Origin: Neptunomonas marina
Lineage (GTDB): Bacteria; Pseudomonadota; Gammaproteobacteria; Pseudomonadales; Balneatricaceae
Assembly: GCF_004005935.1 (NCBI RefSeq)
Contig: NZ_SACQ01000001.1
Location: forward strand, 1-64,000
Reading direction: 5' to 3'
DNA: 64,000 nt
In this document: positions 9,851 through 19,394 of the stretch, in pieces
How the letters are laid out: each line of letters opens with the position of its first letter
Numbering within the stretch: position 1 is the stretch's first letter
Notes under the pieces: generated by a model
What the model saw: the letters and a program-made list of their open reading frames with translations, nothing else
Told to the model about the DNA's origin: nothing
The model's database searches: none
Translations under genes and position numbers: made by a program

Positions 9851-11074
9851 TTAAACCACATTACCCAGCTGGAAGATCGGCAAGTACATCGCGATAACCA
9901 AGCCACCGACGAGTACGCCAAGAATCGCCATGATGAGAGGCTCGATTAAGCTCGAAAGGTTATCAACGGCGTTGTCGACCTCCTCTTCATAGAAGGTTGC
10001 CACTTTGTCGAGCATCATATCTAAAGAGCCTGCCTCTTCACCGATAGCGATCATTTGGGCCGTCATATTTGGGAAAACCCCGGTCATGTTAACGGCATTC
10101 TGCAATGATTGACCGGTGGATACGCCATTACGTATTTGGATAATCGCGTTGCGATAGACCACATTACCTGATGCCCCCGCTGCAGAGTCCAGCGCCTCAA
10201 CCAGTGGCACACCGGCAGCAAAGGTCGTTGCGAGTGTGCGAGCAAAACGGGCGATAGCGCCTTTATGTAAAATGCCACCAATAACAGGAACTTTCAGTAC
10301 TGCGCGGTCAACGAAGTCAGCAAAGGCTTGGGAATTGCGCTTAAGCCGCACAAAAACAAAACTGCCGATAATGATGGCGAACAACGCGATATACCAATAG
10401 GCTTGCGCAACTTCAGATAGGCCAATAACAAACATTGTAAAGGCAGGGAGCTCTGCACCAAAAGATGCAAAAATACCTTGGAACGTTGGGACTACTTTTA
10501 CCAGCAAAATAGCCGAGACGATTAAGCCAACAACAAGCACTGCGGCTGGGTAGGTCATCGCTTTTTTGATTTTTGCCTTAAGTGATTCTGTTTTCTCTTT
10601 GTAAGTAGCGATACGGTCGAGCATCTGCTCGAGCGCACCTGACTCTTCGCCCGCTTCTACAAGGCTACAGAACAAGTCGTCGAAAAACTTGGGGTGTGCA
10701 CGTAACGATTGGCCAAGATCCGAACCGCCGCTCACTGACTGGCGGATCTGGTTGATCAAACGTTTGAGGGCGACTTTCTCAGTGCCGTTACCAACGATTT
10801 CCATCCCCTGTAACAGCGGAACGCCCGATTTGAGCATAGTAGCCAGTTGGCGCGTAAAGTAGGCGATATCCACCGGTTTGATCGGTTTGTTCTTCTCGCC
10901 TAATAACGAAAAGCTAGAATCTTTGGCCACGCGTTTAGGCAGGATGCCTTGCTTGCGCAGGTTTGCCTTCGCAGTTGCGATATCCGGTGCGTCAATTTTG
11001 CCTTTACTTAAGTTGCCGCTTTTATCTTTACCTTGCCACGCGAAGGTAATAATTTTTTGCTCTTTCGCCGCCAT
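9851..11074 (-). CDS. pilC: Type IV pilus inner membrane platform protein PilC
   Basis: PilC is the membrane platform that couples the PilB and PilT motors to pilin polymerisation. Two GspF domains are visible, at about residues 75-195 and 280-400. Each has the LKSGVPLLQGM or FAAGVPLVEAL type of motif and an EEAGSLDxML-type sequence, with transmembrane segments near 175, 225 and 385. Length is 407 aa. It follows pilB by 18 bp with a TAAGG ribosome site. Confidence 0.96.
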   Translation of the reverse strand: MAAKEQKIITFAWQGKDKSGNLSKGKIDAPDIATAKANLRKQGILPKRVAKDSSFSLLGEKNKPIKPVDIAYFTRQLATMLKSGVPLLQGMEIVGNGTEKVALKRLINQIRQSVSGGSDLGQSLRAHPKFFDDLFCSLVEAGEESGALEQMLDRIATYKEKTESLKAKIKKAMTYPAAVLVVGLIVSAILLVKVVPTFQGIFASFGAELPAFTMFVIGLSEVAQAYWYIALFAIIIGSFVFVRLKRNSQAFADFVDRAVLKVPVIGGILHKGAIARFARTLATTFAAGVPLVEALDSAAGASGNVVYRNAIIQIRNGVSTGQSLQNAVNMTGVFPNMTAQMIAIGEEAGSLDMMLDKVATFYEEEVDNAVDNLSSLIEPLIMAILGVLVGGLVIAMYLPIFQLGNVV

Positions 11075-11092
11075 GCCTTACATCGATCCCTA

Positions 11093-12802
11093 CTAAGTTT
11101 TGATAACGCGGTTCATCTCTTCAAGGCTGGTAATACCTTGCGCTACTTTATCGAGGCCCGTTTGCCGCAGTGTTCTAAAGCTCTGGCCGCTGGCCACGCG
11201 AATAATATCTAACGAGTTACCATTGTTCATAATGACCTCTGCAACTTCAGGGGTCATGGGTAGCATCTCATAAATACCCACTCGGCCCTTAAAGCCACGG
11301 GTACATTTTGGGCAACCCTCTGGGTTAGCCTCAAAGAGCTGCATCTCGTTCATTTGGCTCTGCTCAAAGCCCTCTTCTAGTATGGCAGCTTCTGGAAGAT
11401 TCAGTGGCTTTTTACAGCTTTCACATAAGCGGCGTGCCAAACGCTGAGCGATAATTAAGCTGACAGAGGTTGCAATATTGAACGAAGGCACCCCCATATT
11501 GCGTAAACGGGTTAACGTTTCGGCAGCACTGTTGGTGTGCAACGTTGATAGCACCATGTGGCCTGTTTGCGCAGCTTTAATAGCGATTTCGGCTGTTTCT
11601 AAGTCACGAATCTCACCCACCATCACAACATCTGGGTCTTGACGGAGGAAGGAGCGCAGCGCCTCGGCAAAGGTAAGCCCGACCTTATGGTTTACGTGGA
11701 CTTGGTTGATCCCTTCCAAGTTAATCTCGACCGGGTCTTCGGCGGTAGAGATATTGCGCTCTGGCGTGTTGAGGGTATTCAAACCCGTGTAGAGCGAGAC
11801 GGTTTTACCACTACCCGTTGGGCCGGTAACAAGAATCATCCCCTGTGGCTTGTGCAGCGTGCCCATGTATAGCTCTTTTTGCACGGCATCAAACCCCAGT
11901 GCGTCTACCCCCATCTTGGCACTGGATGGATCCAAAATACGCAGTACGATCTTTTCACCCCAAAGAGTGGGCAGTGTATTGACACGAAAATCGATGGAGC
12001 GGTTTTTTGAAATACGCATCTTGATACGGCCATCTTGCGGTAGGCGTTTCTCTGAGATGTCGATCTTGGACATGACCTTCAAACGCGTTGAAAGACGTGA
12101 TGCGAGGTTGCTTGGTGGTTTGGCAATCTCTTGCAAAATACCATCGATCCGGCTGCGGATACGGTATGACTTTTCATAAGGCTCAAAGTGAATATCCGAT
12201 GCGCCTTTTTTAATACAATCTAGCAGGATTTTGTTAACAAAACGCACAATGGGTGCGTCTTTTGCTGCGTCTTCGCTGCTTTCCTCTTCCTCCTCTTCAG
12301 CATTTGAGCCATCGTCAAGCGCATCGAGGTCGGCATCTTCTAGATCGTCTAGGGCTGAGTCGCTACCTTCTAAGAACGTGGCGATAAACTGCTTCAATTT
12401 ATCGTCTTCGACAATAACGCCTTCGGTGGTTGTTCCGGTGTGAAATTTGATCTCATCCAGCGCTTGGATATTGGTTGGATCAGAGAGCGCCACATAGATA
12501 CGGTTATCCCGTTTGATCAGCGGAATAGCGTGGTGCTTATTAATCAGCTGCTCAGAGACAATACCTTGCGGCACCATTGATGCATCAAAGGCCGAAAGAT
12601 CTAGCAGTGGTAAACCAAACTCATCCGATGCGGCGCTGGCGGCACGGTGTGCGCTAACCAAGCGCTCATCAATAATATGGGAGATAAAAGGCTTTTGTGA
12701 GGCGCGGGCTTTATCAATAGCATCGCGGGCCACATCGGCAGAAAAAACACCATCTTTTACAAGCCGACGAGCGAGACCACTTAAGGGTTGCTGGTGTACC
12801 AC
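11093..12802 (-). CDS. pilB: Type IV pilus assembly ATPase PilB
   Basis: PilB is the hexameric ATPase that powers pilus extension. It has an N-terminal GspE/MshEN domain (about residues 10-145), a Walker A motif GPTGSGKT (327-334), an Asp box and Walker B (DPDVVMVGEIRD), and a tetracysteine zinc site (CESC and CPKC) near the C-terminus. I chose GTG 12802 rather than ATG 12889. AAGGAGAG sits just upstream of the GTG, the resulting 569 aa is the normal length, and the extra 29 residues do not look like PilB. A strongly acidic linker (about 149-179), Asp/Glu-rich, separates the N domain from the motor. Confidence 0.95.
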   Translation of the reverse strand: MVHQQPLSGLARRLVKDGVFSADVARDAIDKARASQKPFISHIIDERLVSAHRAASAASDEFGLPLLDLSAFDASMVPQGIVSEQLINKHHAIPLIKRDNRIYVALSDPTNIQALDEIKFHTGTTTEGVIVEDDKLKQFIATFLEGSDSALDDLEDADLDALDDGSNAEEEEEESSEDAAKDAPIVRFVNKILLDCIKKGASDIHFEPYEKSYRIRSRIDGILQEIAKPPSNLASRLSTRLKVMSKIDISEKRLPQDGRIKMRISKNRSIDFRVNTLPTLWGEKIVLRILDPSSAKMGVDALGFDAVQKELYMGTLHKPQGMILVTGPTGSGKTVSLYTGLNTLNTPERNISTAEDPVEINLEGINQVHVNHKVGLTFAEALRSFLRQDPDVVMVGEIRDLETAEIAIKAAQTGHMVLSTLHTNSAAETLTRLRNMGVPSFNIATSVSLIIAQRLARRLCESCKKPLNLPEAAILEEGFEQSQMNEMQLFEANPEGCPKCTRGFKGRVGIYEMLPMTPEVAEVIMNNGNSLDIIRVASGQSFRTLRQTGLDKVAQGITSLEEMNRVIKT

Positions 12803-13014
12803 GTTCTCTCCTTGCGCTGGTGCGGGACATAAGTCTGTGTTTCGTAGGCATAAAATAGCACTTGCTAAAGCACTGGGAAAGGGGCGCAAAATATTTGTAA
12901 AAAGTTCCCATGGAAATTGGATTATTTTAGGGAGTTGTCTACACTAAGTGCAGCGCTGCCAACCAAGGAAGACGCTTTACCTAATTCGTTATTTATACTC
13001 GCTGGAGAGAACGT
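12803..13014. promoter_or_regulatory. Divergent pilB/pilA control region
   Basis: This 212-bp gap must hold promoters for both pilB (-) and pilA (+). I found no convincing sigma-54 element (GG-N10-GC) and no strong sigma-70 pair. The pilA ribosome site GGAGAG lies at 13003-13008. Confidence 0.4.
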
Positions 13015-13449
13015 ATGAAAAAGCAACAAGGCTTTACATTGATTGAATTGATGATCGTTGTTGCGATCATCGGTATTTTGGCAGCCATCGCTCTGCCTGC
13101 GTATCAGGATTACACGGTGCGTGCGCGTGTAACAGAAGGTTTAACATTGGCGGCGGCTGCGAAAACTGCTGTGGCTGAGAATGCTGCCTCAGGCGCCCAA
13201 TTTGACGCAGGTTGGAACCCACCAGCACCCACTCCAAGTGTGACTAGCGTGGCTATCGACGGTGGTGCAGCTGGTGTAGGTACGATCACTATTACGTACA
13301 CTGCGGCTGCGGGCGGAAACACAATTACTCTAGTTCCAACGTCTGGCGGTGCCGCGCTAGCAACAGGTACGCCTCCATCTGGTTCTATCCTATGGGATTG
13401 TACTGGTGGTGGTTTAGATGATAAATACCGTCCTTCTAACTGCCGTTAA
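13015..13449 (+). CDS. pilA: Type IV major pilin PilA
   Basis: PilA is the structural subunit of the type IV pilus. The leader MKKQQG is cut before F7, leaving the classical [20 protein letters not shown] helix with Glu5 of the mature protein. The globular part is short and rich in Ala, Gly and Thr. A C-terminal disulfide loop is formed by C129 and C143 (WDC...SNCR). At 144 aa it is a compact pilin. It is transcribed away from pilBCD and ends in its own terminator. Confidence 0.96.
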   Translation: MKKQQGFTLIELMIVVAIIGILAAIALPAYQDYTVRARVTEGLTLAAAAKTAVAENAASGAQFDAGWNPPAPTPSVTSVAIDGGAAGVGTITITYTAAAGGNTITLVPTSGGAALATGTPPSGSILWDCTGGGLDDKYRPSNCR

Positions 13450-13464
13450 TTCTACGGTTAGTTG

Positions 13465-13492
13465 AAAAAAGAGCGCTTCGGCGCTCTTTTTT
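13465..13492 (+). terminator. Terminator after pilA
   Basis: A 12-bp stem with six A:T pairs at its base (AAAAAAGAGCGC with GCGCTCTTTTTT) encloses a TTCG loop. It is 15 bp past the pilA stop. Confidence 0.9.
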
Positions 13493-13570
13493 GTTTCTGC
13501 GACTAATTTATCGCTTTGCTTGTCTCTGATTGCTGTTAGGATAGGAAAAAACCCAACAGATCAGTGCTTT

Positions 13571-13924
13571 ATGAAACGTAACATTATTATTCTGCTTATC
13601 GCCGCCTGTGTTGGCGTGACCCTCTATATCAACTCCCAAACTAAGCGCTTACCTGATGCGGTTAAGCAACAAGCCGAAGACACACTGCTGGCCGATGCAC
13701 TGTTCCCCGCGCGCCCGGTGTGGTGGGAAGATGATAAAATTTTAGCTTTGGGTGTGGTGGCCGAACGTACCAATGGTGAGCAAGCAGCGCGTAAAGCGTG
13801 TGAGCTGCTTACTGCTGAAAACTTGCCGGTGGGTGGTTTGCGTATCGAAGTGTACGACATCCTAGAGATTCAGCGTAATGATGAGTGGACGCTGATTGGT
13901 AAAGCGGTGTGTAACGCTAATTAG
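13571..13924 (+). CDS. Small membrane-anchored hypothetical protein
   Basis: I do not recognise this 117-aa protein. It begins with MKRNIIILLIAACVGVTLYI, an uncleaved signal anchor, and the rest would be periplasmic. It has WWEDDKILALGVV and a GGLRIEVYDILEI segment but no known catalytic motif. The start is ATG 13571; an in-frame TTG at 13520 would put a polar stretch before the membrane segment. It is isolated between two terminators, downstream of pilA. Nothing ties it to pili beyond position. Confidence 0.7.
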   Translation: MKRNIIILLIAACVGVTLYINSQTKRLPDAVKQQAEDTLLADALFPARPVWWEDDKILALGVVAERTNGEQAARKACELLTAENLPVGGLRIEVYDILEIQRNDEWTLIGKAVCNAN

Positions 13925-13953
13925 GTTAACTCCTTTAGTCTGTTTACCTGTAC

Positions 13954-13982
13954 AAAAAAGCGAGCTTATAGCTCGCTTTTTT
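13954..13982. terminator. Bidirectional terminator between the 13571 gene and nadC
   Basis: AAAAAAGCGAGC and GCTCGCTTTTTT form a perfect 12-bp stem around a TTATA loop, placed between convergent genes. Confidence 0.9.
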
Positions 13983-14018
13983 AATTGGCTAGGCGCCAGA
14001 TTGTTAACACTCTTTGTG

Positions 14019-14858
14019 CTAGATCAAGCGCATCGACAAATCAACGGCTTGGCAGTGCTTAGTGAGCGCCCCGATCGAGATGTAATCAACGCCGGTTTCA
14101 GCAATCGGCAGTAGGGTTGCGTCAGTCACATTGCCAGAGGCTTCCAGTTTTGCTCTGCCAGCCGTAAGTTTGACTGCTTCGCGCATCGTTTCCAAAGAGA
14201 AGTTATCCAGCATCACAATATCCGCCCGTGCATCAAGCGCGAGTTGCAGCTGATCTAAGGTTTCGACCTCGATCTCGACCGGTTTGCCGGGGGCTGAAAG
14301 CTGCGCCGTTTCAATCGCTTCAGCGATCCCGCCACAGGCCATAATATGGTTCTCTTTAATTAAAAACGCATCGTACAGCCCAACGCGGTGGTTATAGCAG
14401 CCGCCGCAAGTCACCGCGTACTTTTGTGCTTGGCGCAGGCCGGGCAGGGTTTTACGGGTATCCAGTAATTTTACTTGGGTATCTTTAACTTTCTCGGCGT
14501 AGCTGCTGCTCACTGTGGCTGTGCCAGAAAGCGTTTGTAAAAAGTTGAGCGCACACCGCTCTGCAGTGAGTAATGAGCGCGCAGAGCCGGTTGCTAAAAA
14601 TAGGACTTGGTCGCGGCTAACGCAGTCGCCATCTTGCACTTGCCACTCAATCGTTAAACTAGGGTCTACTTGCTGAAACACTTCGTTGGCCCACGCTACG
14701 CCACTGATCACCGCATCTTGACGGCTGATAACCCGAGCTGTTGCTTGCTCGCTGGCGGGGATCAGTTGCGCGGTAATATCACCGGCACCAATATCTTCCT
14801 GAAGGGCGGCGGCTACGTTGGCTTTGATGGTGGGCTGTAGGTCAGCAAGAGTCAGCAT
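14019..14858 (-). CDS. nadC: Nicotinate-nucleotide pyrophosphorylase (carboxylating) NadC
   Basis: NadC converts quinolinate and PRPP to nicotinate mononucleotide in de novo NAD synthesis. The family motifs are clear: [15 protein letters not shown] for PRPP/quinolinate binding, the [20 protein letters not shown] segment, and the barrel ends [23 protein letters not shown] and [10 protein letters not shown]. Length is 279 aa, near the E. coli 297. It is divergent from ampD, the same pairing as in many gammaproteobacteria. Confidence 0.97.
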   Translation of the reverse strand: MLTLADLQPTIKANVAAALQEDIGAGDITAQLIPASEQATARVISRQDAVISGVAWANEVFQQVDPSLTIEWQVQDGDCVSRDQVLFLATGSARSLLTAERCALNFLQTLSGTATVSSSYAEKVKDTQVKLLDTRKTLPGLRQAQKYAVTCGGCYNHRVGLYDAFLIKENHIMACGGIAEAIETAQLSAPGKPVEIEVETLDQLQLALDARADIVMLDNFSLETMREAVKLTAGRAKLEASGNVTDATLLPIAETGVDYISIGALTKHCQAVDLSMRLI

Positions 14859-14942
14859 AGTGGTTTCGGCTCTATCGTTTGTTTCGCGTGATATGATGGC
14901 TCGATTCTATATGAATCCGTGGGTTACGAGTAGCAGCAAGTC

Positions 14943-15500
14943 ATGAAATCTGAGTTTGATATTAAAGCGGGGCGCGTGGATGGCGCGCGTTGGGTGTCTT
15001 CGCCCAACTTTAATGAGCGGCCAGCAGGTGAGGCCGTGGATCTATTGGTTATCCACAATATTAGTTTGCCACCGGCTGTGTTTGGTGGTGATTACATTGA
15101 ACAGTTTTTCCAAAACCGCTTAGACCCCACGGCTCATCCGTATTTTACCGAGATTGCCAATTTGCAGGTGTCGGCGCACTTGCTGATTCGTCGCTGTGGA
15201 GAGGTGGTGCAGTTTGTAAACCTCGATCACCGTGCTTGGCATGCGGGCGTTTCCTGTTTTGATGGGCGCGACGCGTGTAATGATTTCTCGATCGGGATTG
15301 AGCTAGAGGGGACAGATCAACACCCTTTTAGTGACGCGCAATATGAGAGCCTAGTGGCTGTCACAAGAGCGATTTGTCGGGCTTATCCCTGCATCAGTGC
15401 GCAACGTATTACTGGCCACTCTGATATTGCGCCGGGGCGCAAAACTGATCCAGGTCCCTGCTTTGACTGGCAGCGTTTTAAAGCTGACCTCAGCGCTTAG
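14943..15500 (+). CDS. ampD: 1,6-anhydro-N-acetylmuramyl-L-alanine amidase AmpD
   Basis: AmpD is the cytoplasmic zinc amidase that splits the peptide from anhydro-muropeptides during wall recycling, which also controls AmpC induction where AmpR is present. The zinc ligands are H38 (VIHNIS), H159 (TGHSDIAPG) and D169 (KTDPGPC). The catalytic Glu is E120 (GIELEG) and the conserved Lys is K167. Length is 185 aa. ampE is not downstream; instead the 3' end overlaps the convergent fbpC by 4 bp. Confidence 0.96.
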   Translation: MKSEFDIKAGRVDGARWVSSPNFNERPAGEAVDLLVIHNISLPPAVFGGDYIEQFFQNRLDPTAHPYFTEIANLQVSAHLLIRRCGEVVQFVNLDHRAWHAGVSCFDGRDACNDFSIGIELEGTDQHPFSDAQYESLVAVTRAICRAYPCISAQRITGHSDIAPGRKTDPGPCFDWQRFKADLSA

Positions 15501-16570
15501 TGGCTTGCTGGGAATGCGACCAAGTTTTGTAACTCGGGTCGAATGGGCATGGCGGCGCCAACCGGAATATCAACAGATGGGTCTGTTAAGCAGGCAAGCT
15601 TATCACCATTACTGAGTAGCAAGCTGTAAAGAATATTCGCGCCGCGAAAGGTGCGCTGCTGTATCTGAGCACTGTACGGGCTGCCAGCGTCATACTGCAC
15701 GTTTTGTAGCCGAACCAGCACTTCAACCTGCTCACCTGCGTTGAACCCATGGGGGATTTCGGAGCGCAAACGTCCTAGTGCGGAGTCAACACAGTTGGGG
15801 CAGTGCACCGTACCGTGTATGAAATCCCCATGGCCAATAAACTCAGCGACGAAGTGGGTGCTTGGCTGGTTGTAAACCTCTTCGGCGCTGGCCCACTGCA
15901 ACACTTGACCATCATTCATCACACCAATCTTATCGGCAATAGCAAAGGCTTCATGCTGATCGTGGCTAACCATTAAGGCGCTAATACCTAGCGTTTTAAG
16001 AATGCTGCGCACTTCTGGAACGAGGCTTTCACGCAGCTTAGCGTCTAAACCAGAGAAGGGCTCATCTAGCAGAAGTAGCTGCGGGCGTGGCGCGAGCGCT
16101 CTGGCCAGTGCGATACGCTGCTGCTGGCCGCCGGACAATGAGTGTGGGAAGCGCTGCTCAACACCGGGAAGCCCAACCAGCTTAAGTAGTTCAGTGATGC
16201 GTGCAGTGCGCTCTTTGCGTGATAGTTTTTGTAATCCGAAAGCGATGTTATCGGCAATGTTTAGATGTGGGAATAGAGCCACATCTTGAAATACCATGCC
16301 GATATTACGTTTTTCAGGCGGTAGCATCTGCTGGTTTGTGGCTAGGATGCGCCCACCCATAGAGAGTTGACCACTTTGCAAAGGCTCAAAGCCTGCAATA
16401 GCACGCAGTAATGTGGATTTACCGCAGCCACTTGGGCCGAGTAGGCAGCCAATTTCACCGTCGGCGAGTTGCATTTGAGCGTGCGAAACCGCGAGATGGT
16501 CACCGTAGGCAATACTGATATCTGTGAGGGTCAGTAGTGGTGTTACGAGCGTGTGTGGTTGCGCGTTCAT
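15497..16570 (-). CDS. fbpC: Ferric iron ABC transporter ATP-binding protein
   Basis: This is the ATPase subunit of an FbpABC-type Fe(III) importer. Walker A GPSGCGKST is at about residues 45-53, the signature is LSGGQQQRIALARAL, and Walker B is LLLLDEPFSGLD. The C-terminal TOBE-like domain carries a CPNC pair. I use ATG 16570 rather than 16603: the TGAGAGG ribosome site overlaps the fbpB stop, and the longer form would overlap fbpB by 26 bp. Length is 357 aa. It is the last gene of fbpA-fbpB-fbpC. Confidence 0.92.
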   Translation of the reverse strand: MNAQPHTLVTPLLTLTDISIAYGDHLAVSHAQMQLADGEIGCLLGPSGCGKSTLLRAIAGFEPLQSGQLSMGGRILATNQQMLPPEKRNIGMVFQDVALFPHLNIADNIAFGLQKLSRKERTARITELLKLVGLPGVEQRFPHSLSGGQQQRIALARALAPRPQLLLLDEPFSGLDAKLRESLVPEVRSILKTLGISALMVSHDQHEAFAIADKIGVMNDGQVLQWASAEEVYNQPSTHFVAEFIGHGDFIHGTVHCPNCVDSALGRLRSEIPHGFNAGEQVEVLVRLQNVQYDAGSPYSAQIQQRTFRGANILYSLLLSNGDKLACLTDPSVDIPVGAAMPIRPELQNLVAFPASH

Positions 16571-16577
16571 AAGCCTC

Positions 16578-18236
16578 TCAAATCGTATGTTTGCCGCGTG
16601 CAATAGAACGGCTTAATAGTATCACAGGTGCCAGCCCCACCAAGACAATCATCAATGATGCGGGCGCTGCGTCCACGAGACGTTCATCGGACGCCAGCTC
16701 AAAAGCGCGAACAGCAAGGGTATTAAAGTTGAAAGGCCGCAAAATCAGTGTGGCAGGTAGCTCTTTCAAAACATCAACAAAGACAATCAATAGCGCGGTT
16801 AGCACCGAGCTTCTCATTAGGGGCACATGGATGCGTTTCAGTACTTGAGTGGGCGTGCAGCCGAGTGAGCGCCCGGCAAAATCGATGCTTGGCTTAATCT
16901 TATCGAGGCCGCTTTGCACCGCCCCTAAGGAGACAGCCAGAAAGCGCACGGTATAGGCAAATAACAGCGCCACCAACGTACCCGAGAGCACCAAGCCGAT
17001 ATCGATGCCAAACGTATTTTTGGCAAACGCTATCAAACGGTGGTCTAGCCAAGCGAGCGGGATCAAAACGCCGATGGCAATAATGGTGCCCGGAAGCGCG
17101 TAGCCTAGGCCTGCAATAGTTACAGCTGTTTTAACATGGTGGCGAGTACTGAGCCGCTTCGCGTAACAAAGCAGCAGTGCCAGTACCACAGCAATGATCG
17201 CAGCCGTTGTCGCTAGATAAAAGGAGTTCCACGAGAGTGAAATAAACTCCGCAGCGGTAAAGTCTGCTTGTGTTAAAGCCCAGTAGAGTAAGACGCCCGC
17301 AGGCAGTAAAAAGCCGACCAATACAGGAGTAAAACAGTAGAGCGTAGCCCCCCAAGCTGCAGCGCCTTCAAGCTTGATGAGACGCGCTTGTTTACCTTGG
17401 GAGTTACCACCGTGGTAGCGGGATTTGCGGCGTGAATAACGCTCTAACAAGATTAAAATTGAGACAAAACCAAGCAACATGGCGGCTAGTTGTGCAGCCG
17501 CTGCTGCATCACCCAAGCCATAAAAGGTGCGAAAAATACCGGTTGTGAACGTGGTAACTCCAAAATATTTAACTGTGCCGTAGTCAGCCAGTGTTTCCAT
17601 GAGCACCAGTGTTAAGCCAGCCATAATTGAGGGACGGGCTAGGGGTAAAGCTAGGCGAAAAAACGATTGTTTGTAGCTGTAGCCCAATGTGCGGCTGACT
17701 TCCAACGTGCTTTGCGATTGCTCCAAAAATGCAGCTCGGCTCATCAGGTACACGTAGGGGTAGAGTACAAGCGCCAGCATAATGGCCGCACCTTCAATGG
17801 AGCGGATCTCAAAAAACCAGTACTCACCATAACCTAATCCCGTGATTTCCCTAAGTGCAGTCTGCACGGGGCCTGCGAAATCGAGCAAGCCTGTGTAAGT
17901 GTAGGCAATGATATAGGCTGGCACGGCCATCGGTAGTAGCAGGCCCCAGGTGAGCACGCGGCGGCCCGGAAAGGCGCAAACACTGGTGAGCCATGCGGTT
18001 GGAACGCCGAGCAATAAACTGCCGATGGAAACCCCAACCACTAGCAACAGTGAGTTGATCACGTAATCGCTGAGCACCGTGTCAGCAAGATGGCGCCAAA
18101 CCTCGGCAGAGCCTGTAAGTACATAGGCTGCGATAACTAAGATGGGTAGCGCGAGGATGGCTGCAACCAAAACAGCAAGGTTGCTCAGCCAGTTGATGCG
18201 TCTAAAAGGTAGAGTTTGAATAGCGCTCGCGATCAT
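16578..18236 (-). CDS. fbpB: Ferric iron ABC transporter permease
   Basis: FbpB is the inner membrane channel of the Fe(III) importer. The 552-aa protein has two copies of the binding-protein-dependent permease domain, each with about six membrane helices. Their coupling loops (EVSRTLGYSYKQSFFRLALP and DFAGRSLGCTPTQVLKRIHVP) are visible. The double-length architecture is typical of FbpB/SfuB/ThiP. It starts 85 bp after fbpA; the gap holds a perfect palindrome that probably lowers its expression relative to fbpA. Confidence 0.93.
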   Translation of the reverse strand: MIASAIQTLPFRRINWLSNLAVLVAAILALPILVIAAYVLTGSAEVWRHLADTVLSDYVINSLLLVVGVSIGSLLLGVPTAWLTSVCAFPGRRVLTWGLLLPMAVPAYIIAYTYTGLLDFAGPVQTALREITGLGYGEYWFFEIRSIEGAAIMLALVLYPYVYLMSRAAFLEQSQSTLEVSRTLGYSYKQSFFRLALPLARPSIMAGLTLVLMETLADYGTVKYFGVTTFTTGIFRTFYGLGDAAAAAQLAAMLLGFVSILILLERYSRRKSRYHGGNSQGKQARLIKLEGAAAWGATLYCFTPVLVGFLLPAGVLLYWALTQADFTAAEFISLSWNSFYLATTAAIIAVVLALLLCYAKRLSTRHHVKTAVTIAGLGYALPGTIIAIGVLIPLAWLDHRLIAFAKNTFGIDIGLVLSGTLVALLFAYTVRFLAVSLGAVQSGLDKIKPSIDFAGRSLGCTPTQVLKRIHVPLMRSSVLTALLIVFVDVLKELPATLILRPFNFNTLAVRAFELASDERLVDAAPASLMIVLVGLAPVILLSRSIARGKHTI

Positions 18237-18265
18237 AGGGCGTTGATAGTCCTGACTAAAACGAT

Positions 18266-18287
18266 GACAGCGCCTTAAGGCGCTGTC
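18266..18287 (-). repeat. 22-bp perfect palindrome between fbpA and fbpB
   Basis: GACAGCGCC and GGCGCTGTC flank a TTAA centre, giving a 9-bp stem in the fbpA-fbpB transcript. It has no T-run, so I read it as an intercistronic hairpin that protects the fbpA message or partly attenuates. This placement is common after abundant periplasmic binding-protein genes. Confidence 0.7.
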
Positions 18288-18321
18288 GGGACAATCTTAC
18301 CATTGAGAACGAGAGAAGTAA

Positions 18322-19359
18322 TTATTTCCATCCCGCTCGGTCCATTAGCTCAACCGCTGCACGATTGTTTTCACCAAGCTTGCTCAGCTTGACGGTATCG
18401 GCTTTGAAGTCACCAAACTGAGTTAACGTTGCAGATACGCCGGTGCCGGGTACTACAGGATACTCATTGTTAACCTGCGCGTACCACTCTTGGGAATCAT
18501 GAGATACTAAGAACTCAAGCAATTTCATGGCGTTGTCTTTATTGCGTGCGGATTTTGTCACACCTGCGCCACTAACGTTCATATGCACACCGCGATCTTG
18601 TTGGTTTGGCCAAAACACGCCGAGCTTCTCAACAATAGCTTGGTCTGCGGCTTTCTGGCTGTTCGCCAAACGTCCGAAGTAGTAAGTGTTTGCTAACGTT
18701 ACGTCACAGACGCCTGCAGCAGCTGCACGAAGTTGATCTGTATCGCCGCCAGCAGGTGGTTTTGCGAAGTTAGCAACGAGGCCTTTTGCCCACGTTTCAG
18801 TCGCTTGCGCACCGTTTGCTTCGATCATAGAAGCAACCAGGGACTGGTTGTAGATGTTATCGGATGAGCGGATGCAAAGGCGGCCTTTCCATTTGTCAGA
18901 GGCTAGGTCTTCATAGGTGGAGAGTTCGCTTGGCTTTACTTTGTCTTTCGCAAAAAAGATGGTGCGCGCACGCTGTGAAAGGCCAAACCATTGGTTGTCT
19001 TTATCGCGTAGATTGGCCGGAATTGTTTGCTCCAAAACGCTGTTTTGAATTGGCTGCAGCACGTTGGCATCTTTCGCTCGCTGTAGGCGGCCTGCATCAA
19101 CCGTTAGGAAAATATCCGCAGGGCTGGCGCTTCCCTCAACTTGCAAGCGCTTGAGCAGTGCGTCTGCTTTACCTGTGATCAGGTTGACTGTGATGCCTGT
19201 CTGGTCGGAAAACTTATCTAGCAAAGGCTTGATAAGTGCTTCTTTGCGCGCCGAGTAAACATTCACAAAATCGGACTCAGCATTAACCGGTGTGGCGATA
19301 GATAAAGCGATCAGTAAAGAGGTCGATAAAAAACCAGCACTACGCAGCGATTGAAACAT
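18322..19359 (-). CDS. fbpA: Ferric iron-binding periplasmic protein
   Basis: This is the periplasmic receptor that hands Fe(III) to FbpBC. A signal peptide ends at about residue 27 (ATPVNA, then ES). The mature N-terminus FVNVYSARKEALIKPLL and the iron-binding tyrosine pair Y226-Y227 in NTYYFGRL are characteristic of FbpA/FutA proteins. Length is 345 aa. A Fur-like box overlaps the promoter region 44 bp upstream, so iron-repressed expression is expected. It is the first gene of the fbpABC operon. Confidence 0.95.
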   Translation of the reverse strand: MFQSLRSAGFLSTSLLIALSIATPVNAESDFVNVYSARKEALIKPLLDKFSDQTGITVNLITGKADALLKRLQVEGSASPADIFLTVDAGRLQRAKDANVLQPIQNSVLEQTIPANLRDKDNQWFGLSQRARTIFFAKDKVKPSELSTYEDLASDKWKGRLCIRSSDNIYNQSLVASMIEANGAQATETWAKGLVANFAKPPAGGDTDQLRAAAAGVCDVTLANTYYFGRLANSQKAADQAIVEKLGVFWPNQQDRGVHMNVSGAGVTKSARNKDNAMKLLEFLVSHDSQEWYAQVNNEYPVVPGTGVSATLTQFGDFKADTVKLSKLGENNRAAVELMDRAGWK

Positions 19360-19394
19360 CAGTTAGCTCTCTTTGTATTCGATACGAAAGCCTG

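Noticed and set aside
9797-9853. Imperfect inverted repeat between pilC and pilD (GGTTTA...ACTTAG with CTAAGTTAAACC)
   Set aside because: The arms are mismatched by a 3-nt bulge, AT-rich and include the pilC stop codon; no T-run follows, so it is not a convincing terminator.
12803-13014. Possible sigma-54 promoter for pilA
   Set aside because: PilA genes often have one, but no GG-N10-GC element with reasonable flanks was found on either strand.
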